Below are positions 1 through 7,415 of a stretch of DNA of 64,000 nucleotides, piece by piece. Within the stretch, counting starts at the first letter, position 1; every line of letters starts with the position of its first letter. The notes beneath the pieces were generated by a model. The model had not been told where the DNA came from. It made no database searches and was given only the letters and a program-made list of their open reading frames with translations. A program made the position numbers and the translations under genes. This stretch comes from an uncultured Agathobacter sp. (GTDB lineage: Bacteria; Bacillota; Clostridia; Lachnospirales; Lachnospiraceae), in the NCBI GenBank assembly GCA_910587655.1, contig CAJUND010000002.1, positions 1 through 64,000 of the forward strand, written 5' to 3'.

Positions 1-1371
1 GGCGTGAATTCCGGTTCTGCAAAGCTGCACAGTGCGGTAAAGAAAGCGTATGACAGGGGAATCCTGCTGGTTGCAGCAGCCGGAAACGGCGGAAACATCC
101 AGTATCCGGCAAAATATGAGGAGGTCATGGCAGTCGGAGCCGTCACCTGCAGCGGAACCGGTGCAAAATCATGCTCCACCGGGAAAGAGCTGGAAGTGGT
201 CGCACCGGGACAGGACGTCACCTCCTACGGACCGTTCGGAATGCTGACAAGCTTTTCCGGTTCGAGCATGGCGGCGCCGCAGGTGGCGGCACTGGCGGCA
301 GTGCTGTGGCAGCAGGACCTGTCAAAAAACAGTGACTTTATCCGGAAGTTAATTGATGTGACTGCAAGGAGCCTTGGAAGCAGGGAGAAATACGGGTACG
401 GGCTGATTGACTGTGAGTATGCACTGCAGAACTACCATGAGTTTGAACAGCAGTACCATGCGCCGGAGGCGGCTGTGGAAGAGTATGAGATTGACAGTAA
501 TATGGATGCGCTGCTGTGTCTGGATGAGGAGACGGTGGAGGGATACTGGAAAAAGAACCAGCATGAAATTACATCAAAGAAAATGGAAAAGATACGGGAA
601 GGAACTCTCTGGCCGGATAAAAAGAAACCAAAAGTAAACGGGCATGATAATCCTGCCTTTCACGGTTATTCCGATTATAATTATGTGAAAGCATACCGAT
701 TTATATCAAAGGCAGCAACAAAAATGTATAAAGATGGGGAGTGGATTGCTGAAAAAGACTGTGCGGATAAGGATGAAAAGAAACTGTTAAAACAGCTGGT
801 AGATACAACGGAAAAGTATGGGGGATTTCATGAATACAAATGCACCAGGAAGGAAGAAAAGGGGCTTTTTCTGTATGGGATGTCACTTCATACAGTTGCA
901 GATATTTTTGCACACAGTACGGCAGGTATAAAAGGAATGAAAGACCAAAGAAAGAATTTGGAGAAAAAGAGCCTGAACACTTTATGTTCCAGCTGGAAAC
1001 GTCTGACACATGGTCCCAAAGATCCAAAAACCGGCAAGCCATATCCTGAAACGGATTTTGCCGATAATCCGGGCTGTATCAAAAACAGATGGACCAGTGC
1101 AAAGCGTGTGTGCGATAAAATAATTGCTACTTCGATAAATAAGCATAAAGCAGGTACAAAGGATGTTTTTACGGAAATCAAATATTACAAGAAATGTTCC
1201 ACAGTAAAAAAATATAAGGAAGATGCACAAAAGAAGAAATATGTAATTAACTCTTATGGTATAATAAAACTCTCAGAATATTTAAAACCTGGTGATAATA
1301 AAAAGCTTAAGGAAGTCGTAAATAATGCCAGTAATGCAAAAGTAAAAAAGGTGGTTGAGCAATGGAAATAG
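1..1371 (+). CDS. Subtilisin-like serine protease (5'-truncated by window) with C-terminal HxxxDxxxH domain
   Basis: The reading frame is open from base 1, so the start, any signal peptide and the catalytic Asp and His lie left of the window. Counting from the first in-window GTG, residues 21-28 (LLVAAAGN) hold the oxyanion-hole Asn and residues 86-93 (GSSMAAPQ) the catalytic Ser of family S8. The subtilase part ends near residue 145. About 300 further residues follow. They contain HTVADIFAH near residues 296-304, an HxxxDxxxH arrangement resembling metal-ligand motifs of helical zinc phospholipase C/P1 nuclease-type proteins. Protease activity is likely because the visible motifs are intact; a function for the second domain is only inferred. 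The stop overlaps the next gene by 10 bases, which suggests co-expression with the leucine-rich repeat proteins. Confidence 0.85.
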   Translation, partial: GVNSGSAKLHSAVKKAYDRGILLVAAAGNGGNIQYPAKYEEVMAVGAVTCSGTGAKSCSTGKELEVVAPGQDVTSYGPFGMLTSFSGSSMAAPQVAALAAVLWQQDLSKNSDFIRKLIDVTARSLGSREKYGYGLIDCEYALQNYHEFEQQYHAPEAAVEEYEIDSNMDALLCLDEETVEGYWKKNQHEITSKKMEKIREGTLWPDKKKPKVNGHDNPAFHGYSDYNYVKAYRFISKAATKMYKDGEWIAEKDCADKDEKKLLKQLVDTTEKYGGFHEYKCTRKEEKGLFLYGMSLHTVADIFAHSTAGIKGMKDQRKNLEKKSLNTLCSSWKRLTHGPKDPKTGKPYPETDFADNPGCIKNRWTSAKRVCDKIIATSINKHKAGTKDVFTEIKYYKKCSTVKKYKEDAQKKKYVINSYGIIKLSEYLKPGDNKKLKEVVNNASNAKVKKVVEQWK

Positions 1372-2456
1372 TATGGGGTGATGAATTGAAGGAGCAGATA
1401 TGCAGAAAAATAATCATGGTTTTTCTGCTATTTGGCAGTTTGGTTTTTTTAAATATTAATATGCCACAGGCAAAACAAAAACCAATATCCGGAGAGGATT
1501 ACAACGGAAATAGATGGGTTTATGACAGGGAAACAAAGACGCTGACCTTTTCAGGAACAACGGATTTAGAAGAATTTGAGCTTGACGGGCACAGCCCGGA
1601 ACCCAAGTGGTGGTGCTGGAATGATGAAGCTGAACACCTTGTGATTGAATCCGGTATTACAGGTCTGCCAGGAGAAGAGTTTTTAGATTTCTATAAATTG
1701 AAAACGGTTGAACTGCCGGATACTGTAACATATATTGGGCATTGCGTTTTCGATAATTGCAGAGAATTGAAAACAATTAATATGCCAAAAAACATTATTT
1801 CTATTGGTAATAATGCATTTATTAGCTGCCATAATTTACAAGATATCTCGATACCGGAAAAAGTGACTACTATTGGTGAGGGAGCATTTTGCGGGTGTAA
1901 GAATATAAAAAAAATAGAAATACCAGAAAAAGTAACTAAAATTGGGGCGTTAGCATTTGCTGAATGTGAGAATCTTGAAGTCATAAAGTTACCGAAAGAT
2001 TTAACGGTAATTGAAGAGGGATTGTTTCGCAATTGTAAAAAACTTTTGAAAGTGATACTGCCGACTTCAGTGAAAAAAATTCAAATAGCTGCTTTTTTAG
2101 GTTCTGGAATTACAAGTATGGAAATACCGGAAAATGTGATAAGTTTTTATAAGGGAAAAGGAATGTATGAATATGACACTAATGGAATATTTCAGAAATG
2201 TAAAAACTTAAAGGTAATTACCATAAAGTCCAAAAACCTAAACCACATTTATAAAGATGCATTCTCAGGACTCAACAAAAACACTGTAATAAAAGTCCCG
2301 AAAAGCTGCCTGAAAAAATACAAAAAGATGTTCCGTAAAGCGGGGCTGGACAAAAAGGTAAAAGTGAAAGCCATCAGCGGCAAAAAGAAATTCGGTCCCA
2401 TTATATCAGAAGACTGTCCGGTAACAAAAGCCCCGGTCCGGATATCAGGGCGGTGA
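1362..2456 (+). CDS. BspA-type leucine-rich repeat secreted protein (copy 1)
   Basis: A 364-residue protein. A short basic stretch and a hydrophobic segment (about residues 18-36) form a Sec signal peptide. There is then a conserved N-terminal module (WVYDRETKTLTFSGTTDLEE) and a run of LRR_5-type repeats of about 22-23 residues with the pattern IPEKVTTIGEGAFCGCKNI. The C-terminal tail is lysine-rich. BspA-like LRR proteins are surface or secreted proteins, often thought to bind host or bacterial ligands; no ligand can be assigned here. The ATG at 1362 has an AGGTGG ribosome site upstream and overlaps the protease stop. The next gene is a close paralogue. An alternative start is the in-frame TTG at 1386. 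Confidence 0.85.
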   Translation: MEIVWGDELKEQICRKIIMVFLLFGSLVFLNINMPQAKQKPISGEDYNGNRWVYDRETKTLTFSGTTDLEEFELDGHSPEPKWWCWNDEAEHLVIESGITGLPGEEFLDFYKLKTVELPDTVTYIGHCVFDNCRELKTINMPKNIISIGNNAFISCHNLQDISIPEKVTTIGEGAFCGCKNIKKIEIPEKVTKIGALAFAECENLEVIKLPKDLTVIEEGLFRNCKKLLKVILPTSVKKIQIAAFLGSGITSMEIPENVISFYKGKGMYEYDTNGIFQKCKNLKVITIKSKNLNHIYKDAFSGLNKNTVIKVPKSCLKKYKKMFRKAGLDKKVKVKAISGKKKFGPIISEDCPVTKAPVRISGR

Positions 2457-2463
2457 CATCAGT

Positions 2464-3579
2464 ATGGGATGTGGAAAGCGGATGATAAAGACAGCTTTAT
2501 GTTTTTTGGCAGCAGTCAGTATGGTTTTTCCGGGTGGTAATTCTCTGTCTGCAAAAGCGAAACCCCTGAGCGGGCAGGATGGAAACGGGAACACATGGGT
2601 TTATGACAGGGAAACAAAGACGCTGACCTTTTCAGGAACAACGGATTTGGAAGAATTTGAGCTTGACGGGCACAGCCCGGAGCCCGGGTGGTGGTGCTGG
2701 AATGATGAAGCTGAACATCTTGTAATTGAAAATGGAATTACTGGTCTGCCAGGGGAGGAATTTTCTGATTTCTATAAGTTGAAAACGGTTGAACTGCCGG
2801 ATACTGTAACATATATAGGAAACTGTGTTTTTGATGGTTGCGTAGAAATAGAAACTATTAAAATGTCAGAAAATATTACTTTCATAGGAGACTTGGCTTT
2901 TTCAGACTGTTATAGCTGGAAAAATGTCTGGATTCCAGAAAAGGTAACCAGTATTGGTGAGTGGGCATTTTGCAGATGTATGAGTATTAAGGAAATAAAA
3001 ATTCCTGATACGGTAACTAAAATTGGAGCATTTGCATTTGATGGTTGTGCGAATCTAAAATATGTTCAGTTACCAAAAAGAATAGAGATAATTGAAGAAG
3101 GAATATTTCGTGACTGTAAAAATCTGTCAAAGGTAGAGATGCCAGATTCGGTAAAAAAGTTAAAAACAGGTATATTTTCCGGGGCTGGAATAACCAGAAT
3201 TGAAATACCGAAAAATGTAACAAGTTTTTATAAAGGAAAGGACAGGTATACTAATAATGGAATTTTTCAGGACTGTAAAAAATTAAAAGTAATTACCATT
3301 AAGTCCAAAAACCTAAACCACATTTATAAAGGAGCATTCTCAGGACTCAACAAAAACACCGTAATAAAAGTCCCGAAAAGCTGCCTGAAAAAATACAAAA
3401 AACTGTTCCGTAAAGCGGGGCTGGACAAAAAAATAAAAGTGAAAGCCATCAGCGGCAAAAAGAAATTCAGCCCTATGAGATTTCCTGAAAAGAAATACAA
3501 GGCGGACCATTTGGGTCCGCCTTGTACATATACAGCATTTACATCAATCATTCTGATTATTTCGCCAGCATCAGCATAA
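2464..3579 (+). CDS. BspA-type leucine-rich repeat secreted protein (copy 2)
   Basis: A 371-residue paralogue of the preceding gene, seven bases downstream. It has a signal peptide (hydrophobic residues about 9-30 ending in SLSAKA), the same WVYDRETKTLTFSGTTDLEE module, diverged LRR_5 repeats and the same lysine-rich tail. The first 80 residues after the signal and the last 60 before the tail are nearly identical to copy 1, while the central repeats differ. The final 34 residues are not shared: the frame runs through a strong hairpin (3496-3526) and stops 23 bases inside the 3' end of the convergent htpG gene. The original C-terminus may therefore have been lost by rearrangement. Confidence 0.8.
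   Translation: MGCGKRMIKTALCFLAAVSMVFPGGNSLSAKAKPLSGQDGNGNTWVYDRETKTLTFSGTTDLEEFELDGHSPEPGWWCWNDEAEHLVIENGITGLPGEEFSDFYKLKTVELPDTVTYIGNCVFDGCVEIETIKMSENITFIGDLAFSDCYSWKNVWIPEKVTSIGEWAFCRCMSIKEIKIPDTVTKIGAFAFDGCANLKYVQLPKRIEIIEEGIFRDCKNLSKVEMPDSVKKLKTGIFSGAGITRIEIPKNVTSFYKGKDRYTNNGIFQDCKKLKVITIKSKNLNHIYKGAFSGLNKNTVIKVPKSCLKKYKKLFRKAGLDKKIKVKAISGKKKFSPMRFPEKKYKADHLGPPCTYTAFTSIILIISPASA
3496..3526 (-). terminator. Intrinsic terminator of htpG
   Basis: A 13-bp perfect stem (TACAAGGCGGACC with its complement) encloses a 5-base loop. Read on the minus strand it lies about 30 bases after the htpG stop and is followed by a T-rich run (TTTCTTTT). On the plus strand it lies inside the end of the second leucine-rich repeat gene and has no T tract. 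Confidence 0.75.
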
Positions 3580-5650
3580 TCTCATTACTCCGTTTCACAA
3601 ACTTCGTCATCGCCTCCGGTGCCAGCGGCTGGTTGCTGATCAGCGCAAGGTCATAAAGCTGCTCGGCAAACATTGGCACATGCTCGGAGTCCTTGTTTTC
3701 CAGAATAAATTTCACAAGCGCATTGTTTGCATTTAACGTCAGCGTCTGATCTGCCGCAAACATATTCGGATCCATCGGCGCGCCCATGGAGTACATTTTC
3801 ATCATATCCTGCATACGTCTTCCCTGCTCGGAGAGGGTAAGGACGGAAGCCAGTTCTTCGTTTTTCAGTGCCTCTGCCTTAACCGTAAGCTTGTCGTTGT
3901 TTAATGCAGACTTGAAAATTTCTGTAAGGGTGGCAGTAGCATCGGACAAATCCGCGGATTCATCTTTTAATGCGTCCGTGACATCTGCATCAATACGCAT
4001 AAACTGGTAATGCTCGTTGCGCTGCTCCAGCTGCGTGATGAACGAGGTGTCAATGTTGTGGTCAAGAATGACTGCATTCATGCCCTGTTCCTGAAACATC
4101 GCAATATACTGTCCCTGCTGGATTCTATCGGTAACATAGTAAATGGTTGCGCGTTCCGGTTCTTTTTCCTCGGCATCAGTTTCGCTGCCAGCAGCTTCAG
4201 CGGTACCGTTTGTATCCGTGCTGTCGGATGGTGTTGTGTCTTCACCGTTTTCTTCGGTCTTTTCCTCCTCAACCGGCACAAGCAGTTCCGGAAGGGTCTG
4301 GTACTTGTCGTTGATATCCTTAAACAGGATGTAGTCATTCATCTTGTCGCAGAATTTTTCATCCTTTAAGCAGCCGTACTTGATAAACGGACTGATATCA
4401 TCCCAGTATTTCTCATAGGATTCCTTTTCTGTCTTGCACATACCGGTCAGTTTGTCAGCTACTTTTTTTGTAATGTATTCGGAAATCTTTTTCACGAATC
4501 CGTCATTCTGCAGGGCAGAACGGGAAACGTTGAGCGGCAGGTCCGGACAGTCGATAACACCCTTTAAGAGCATTAAAAATTCCGGAATGACTTCCTTAAT
4601 ATTATCCGCGATAAATACCTGGTTATTGTACAGCTTGATGGTTCCTTCAATGGAATCATACTCCGTGTTGATTTTCGGGAAATACAAAATTCCCTTCAGG
4701 TTAAACGGATAGTCCATGTTCAGGTGAATCCAGAACAGCGGCTCCTTGTAATCCAGAAATACCTTGCGGTAAAATGCCCTGTAATCGTCATCGCTGCATT
4801 CGCTTGGGTTCTTTGTCCAGAGAGGAGTAATATCATTTAACGGAACCGGGCGCTTTACAATTTTTAACTTATCCTTTGCAGGAGAAATCTCAACGATTTC
4901 CTTTTCGCCGTTTTCGTTCTCCTTTTCCTCGGTTTTTGCTTCTTCGTGGATTTCCTCAATGACCGTATCCGTTTCACGGCGGTCCTCTTTATCAATGGTT
5001 TCGTATTCTTCCGGCGCATTTGCCTTTTTCAGATAGATTTCGGTCGGCATGAAAGAGCAGTATTTTTCAATAACCTCCCTTGCACGGTATTCGTTGGCAA
5101 ACTCCAGGCAGTCCTCATTCAGGTAAAGGGTGATTTCCGTTCCAACCTGGTCCATGTCGCCGTCCACCATGTCAAATTCCGTTCCGCCGTCGCAGGACCA
5201 GTGAACCGCTGTGGCTCCTTCCTGATAGGAAAGGGTGTCAATGGTCACCTCATCCGCAACCATAAATGCAGAATAGAAACCAAGACCGAAGTGACCGATA
5301 ATCTGGTCATCGTTTGATTTGTCCTTGTATTTTTCAATAAAATCAGCAGCTCCGGAAAAAGCAATCTGGTTAATGTATTCCTCAACTTCCTCCGCAGTCA
5401 TTCCAAGACCGTTGTCAATGAACTTTAAGGTTTTATCCTCCGGACTGACAATGACCTGGATTTTTGGCTTGTAATCAGCCGGAAGGGAATATTCGCCCAT
5501 CATGTCCAGTTTTTTTAATTTGGTAATGGCGTCGCAGCCATTGGAAATCAGCTCGCGGTAAAAAATATCGTGGTCTGAATACAGCCATTTCTTAATAATA
5601 GGAAAGAGATTTTCGCTGTCAATTGATAAAGAACCGTGTTTATTTTCCAT
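3557..5650 (-). CDS. htpG: Chaperone protein HtpG (bacterial Hsp90)
   Basis: A 697-residue cytosolic ATP-dependent chaperone. The GHKL ATPase domain is at the N-terminus: FIDNGLGMT (the DxGxGM adenine-binding loop) near residue 75 and GHFGLGFYSAFMV near residue 120. Middle and C-terminal dimerisation domains follow, with an acidic insertion of about 40 residues (EEEKTEENGEDTT and following) in the second half. It is longer than the 624 residues of E. coli HtpG. The start has an AAGGAG site (minus strand, about 5657-5663). A promoter (5721-5749) and a perfect CIRCE element (5757-5783) lie upstream, so HrcA-controlled heat-shock expression is likely. Confidence 0.96.
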   Translation of the reverse strand: MENKHGSLSIDSENLFPIIKKWLYSDHDIFYRELISNGCDAITKLKKLDMMGEYSLPADYKPKIQVIVSPEDKTLKFIDNGLGMTAEEVEEYINQIAFSGAADFIEKYKDKSNDDQIIGHFGLGFYSAFMVADEVTIDTLSYQEGATAVHWSCDGGTEFDMVDGDMDQVGTEITLYLNEDCLEFANEYRAREVIEKYCSFMPTEIYLKKANAPEEYETIDKEDRRETDTVIEEIHEEAKTEEKENENGEKEIVEISPAKDKLKIVKRPVPLNDITPLWTKNPSECSDDDYRAFYRKVFLDYKEPLFWIHLNMDYPFNLKGILYFPKINTEYDSIEGTIKLYNNQVFIADNIKEVIPEFLMLLKGVIDCPDLPLNVSRSALQNDGFVKKISEYITKKVADKLTGMCKTEKESYEKYWDDISPFIKYGCLKDEKFCDKMNDYILFKDINDKYQTLPELLVPVEEEKTEENGEDTTPSDSTDTNGTAEAAGSETDAEEKEPERATIYYVTDRIQQGQYIAMFQEQGMNAVILDHNIDTSFITQLEQRNEHYQFMRIDADVTDALKDESADLSDATATLTEIFKSALNNDKLTVKAEALKNEELASVLTLSEQGRRMQDMMKMYSMGAPMDPNMFAADQTLTLNANNALVKFILENKDSEHVPMFAEQLYDLALISNQPLAPEAMTKFVKRSNEIMLMLAK

Positions 5651-5720
5651 TTTCCGTATCTCCTTTATGTTCAGATTTTATAATTTCAAACACCCCGTAA
5701 GGTGTTTTGCCCTATTACAG

Positions 5721-5749
5721 ATGATAGTACTGTATATGGGAAAAGTCAA
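5721..5749 (-). promoter_or_regulatory. htpG promoter
   Basis: On the minus strand, TTGACT (5749-5744) and TATCAT (5726-5721) are separated by 17 bases. The predicted transcript starts roughly 55-60 bases before the htpG ATG. Confidence 0.7.
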
Positions 5750-5756
5750 TAAAAAA

Positions 5757-5783
5757 TTAGCACTCTACAAGGTTGAGTGCTAA
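5757..5783. promoter_or_regulatory. CIRCE element (HrcA operator)
   Basis: TTAGCACTC, nine bases, GAGTGCTAA: an exact match to the consensus CIRCE inverted repeat bound by the heat-shock repressor HrcA. It lies seven bases upstream of the -35 box of htpG, rather than between promoter and start codon as is more usual. Confidence 0.92.
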
Positions 5784-5842
5784 CAATACCCGAAAGAATG
5801 CGATAAAATAGGGAGTTGCGGTAATTCTAAAATCTTTCTAAA

Positions 5843-5868
5843 CAGTCTGTCTGTACGCTGACAGACTG
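5843..5868. repeat. Inverted repeat in the htpG upstream region
   Basis: A perfect 9-bp stem, CAGTCTGTC and GACAGACTG, with an 8-base loop and no T tract on either side. Apart from this hairpin, the CIRCE element and the htpG promoter, nothing was recognised in the gene-free stretch 5651-5974. Confidence 0.45.
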
Positions 5869-5974
5869 GGCTGCATGAACTGTGTGTTTGCTCATGTGAG
5901 ATAAAGAATTAAAAGAAGTCTTTTTGCCCGCCCCTCACGGACAGCCTGCGGATTTGCCAAACGGGAGAGGGAAT

Positions 5975-6367
5975 TTATTTATGTCGTGGATATTCAGGCA
6001 TCAAATCAATCAATCTTGTTGTCCGCCCTTCTTTATCCAATAGAATTTCAATATTTTCCACATCTCCGCCTAAATGCATCATAAATTCTCTGCAAATACC
6101 ACAAGATGGAATTATATTTCCATCTTTATATACTGAAACCACTTTTGTAATCTCACTTTCGCCATATGTAAGCATTGTTGATAAAGCATTTCTTTCCGCG
6201 CACATCCCTATAGAGCCGTCCGTATCAATGCATATACCCTTATAAATATTGCCTCTTTTTGTGAGTACGGCAGATGCCACACTCCCTACCCACATTTTAT
6301 TTGAAACATCATGGGGATTCAAAACGCTCATTGCTTCTTCATATAACCTTTTCCATTCTTTGTTCAC
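5975..6367 (-). CDS. Cytidine deaminase-like protein
   Basis: A 130-residue protein of the cytidine deaminase superfamily, which hydrolytically deaminates (deoxy)cytidine-like substrates in the cytosol. MCAERNA carries the zinc-binding Cys and the proton-shuttling Glu, and PSCGICREF carries the second zinc-binding CxxC. The length matches the short tetrameric cytidine deaminases and blasticidin-S-type deaminases. The start is GTG at 6367 behind an AAGGAGG site. Base composition is AT-rich compared with flanking genes, and it lies next to a toxin pseudogene, so acquisition by transfer is plausible. The substrate is not certain. Confidence 0.82.
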   Translation of the reverse strand: MNKEWKRLYEEAMSVLNPHDVSNKMWVGSVASAVLTKRGNIYKGICIDTDGSIGMCAERNALSTMLTYGESEITKVVSVYKDGNIIPSCGICREFMMHLGGDVENIEILLDKEGRTTRLIDLMPEYPRHK

Positions 6368-6395
6368 TGTTTTGTCCTCCTTGTTAAAGAGAGGT

Positions 6396-6690
6396 TTATT
6401 TTGTACCGCTCTTTTTTGTTGAATTATATTTTTTACATTCCGATTCTAATTTGGGGAAATTCAGACAACGATTTCTGCCTGCAAATGGTTCGTTAGATAT
6501 GTATTTTTTATACAGTACATTGGCTTTATTGCAAATCACTTCACTATTTACTTCAATTTTGGAAAAATCCATAGAGTTTTTCATATTCTTATGCTTTTCT
6601 TTCGGCGATGAAAGTGGTATGCAGTATTATATTATGTAGATTTCGGATATATTTCATATCCACTTTGTATAATTTTAAATCCGTCTGCAT
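6396..6690 (-). pseudogene. Decayed ToxN/AbiQ-type (type III toxin-antitoxin) endoribonuclease gene
   Basis: Two reading-frame pieces on the minus strand together resemble ToxN/AbiQ toxins. The first (ATG at 6690, GGAG site upstream) begins MQTDLKLYKVDMKYIRNLHN, like the family N-terminus (KFYxVDxxYIxYLH), and then runs out of frame to a stop at 6589. The second frame reads YCIPLSSPKEKHKNMKN, matching the family PLxSPKxKHxxMKN core, then jumps from MDFSKI straight to VNSEVICNKANVLYKKY and the typical C-terminus CLNFPKLESECKKY. About 20-25 residues after the first piece and about 50 in the core appear deleted. The upstream RNA, promoter and terminator persist. Assignment rests on motif recall, not on a search. 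Confidence 0.72.
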
Positions 6691-6709
6691 ATATTTCTCC
6701 GTGAAAATA

Positions 6710-6729
6710 GTGTCGCTAGGAAGCGACAC
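6710..6729. repeat. Hairpin upstream of the toxin remnant
   Basis: A perfect 8-bp stem GTGTCGCT and AGCGACAC with a 4-base loop, about 20 bases before the remnant's start codon. It could act on the toxin mRNA leader. No clear role. Confidence 0.45.
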
Positions 6730-6810
6730 ATTATGAAAATGCAAAGCCACTTTACAAATGGCATGCATTCTTCCAAAATGGTCTACGCTGTTGCAATTTT
6801 CTATAAAGTG

Positions 6811-6842
6811 AAAAATGGCTATGCGTTTTTGCATAGCCATTT
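6811..6842 (-). terminator. Intrinsic terminator of the small RNA ahead of the toxin remnant
   Basis: On the minus strand a 12-bp stem (AAATGGCTATGC and its complement) with a 6-base A-rich loop is followed by a T run. Type III toxin-antitoxin loci characteristically carry a terminator between antitoxin RNA and toxin gene, which fits the context. Confidence 0.75.
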
Positions 6843-6905
6843 GTGTAGTAACTCCATTAGAGCTGCTAACGCTTTTAGCAGTCCACTTTGCGGTAGGACT
6901 CACCA
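6811..6905 (-). ncRNA. Candidate structured small RNA (type III antitoxin-like)
   Basis: A minus-strand unit of about 90 bases bounded by a promoter (6914-6941) and a terminator (6811-6842). Before the terminator it can form GTCC/GGAC and CTGCTAA/TTAGCAG (7-bp perfect stem) hairpins and a short CTC/GAG stem. Its position before a ToxN/AbiQ remnant is that of an antitoxin RNA. The tandem repeats usual for such RNAs are not evident, so it may be a decayed or single-repeat version. No protein is encoded. Confidence 0.5.
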
Positions 6906-6913
6906 CTAATATT

Positions 6914-6941
6914 ATAATACCATATTTTTAAAAATAATCAA
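6914..6941 (-). promoter_or_regulatory. Promoter of the candidate small RNA
   Basis: Minus strand TTGATT (6941-6936) and TATTAT (6919-6914) with 16-base spacing; an overlapping TATAAT also occurs at 6916-6911. The RNA would start near 6905. Confidence 0.55.
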
Positions 6942-7000
6942 CATTTTCTGAAGTTTTTGGTATTCTGTAATCAAATCAATTGTATATGAACACCTGCTAA

Positions 7001-7038
7001 CGGTAGAGTTGGATAAAACAGGGCTTTTAACTCTGCCG
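7001..7038. repeat. Inverted repeat in an AT-rich gene-free stretch
   Basis: CGGTAGAGTT and AACTCTGCCG form a 10-bp stem with one G-T pair and an 18-base loop. It sits in the gene-free interval between the toxin locus and the sufC promoter (about 6944-7266), where no reading frame or known RNA could be supported. It may be a relic of mobile DNA. Confidence 0.4.
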
Positions 7039-7266
7039 ATAGTATAGTTCTGAACGGGATTTGACGAAATATAAGGAAAAATGTACATTCAGATTATATC
7101 ATTCCGCTATCTTTATATCTATCTTGTTTGTGATATTCAAAAAAGATATAGGTGTGAGAGGGATTCCATAGCCTGTTATGCACATTTCCACAATGCCAGT
7201 CTTTTGGTCTTTGTTTTTTTGTTTGAGCATAAAGCTATGGTTTAAAAAAAGTACAGAATAGACGTA

Positions 7267-7293
7267 TTGAAAATGGGAAAAATCTGGTATAAT
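7267..7293 (+). promoter_or_regulatory. sufCB promoter
   Basis: TTGAAA (7267-7272) and TATAAT (7288-7293) are spaced only 15 bases apart, but a TGG directly before the -10 box gives an extended -10 element. The transcript would start at about 7300, within the following palindrome, leaving a leader of about 115 bases before sufC. Confidence 0.65.
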
Positions 7294-7295
7294 AT

Positions 7296-7324
7296 GTAAT
7301 ATTCCTGCGTGGCAGGGATATTAC
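7296..7324 (+). promoter_or_regulatory. Long palindrome at the sufC transcription start
   Basis: GTAATATTCCTGC and GCAGGGATATTAC form a 13-bp stem (one T-G pair) with a 3-base loop, beginning three bases after the -10 box. It could be a repressor operator (for example for an Fe-S sensing regulator) or a 5'-end mRNA hairpin. Its place at the start site suggests control of Fe-S assembly genes. Confidence 0.55.
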
Positions 7325-7415
7325 ATATAAAGAAAGGATAAGCTGCAGGAATTTCCTCCTTTTTTGTGCCGCAAAGCGTCACAAAGGATACAGAGCCTGC
7401 GGTATGGTATAGTAA

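Noticed and set aside
5843..5868. Terminator for a divergent transcript
   Set aside because: Good stem but no T tract in either direction.
6691..6906. Coding potential upstream of the ToxN-like start (in-frame 5' extension)
   Set aside because: It contains a promoter-RNA-terminator cassette and matches no protein family; better explained as RNA.
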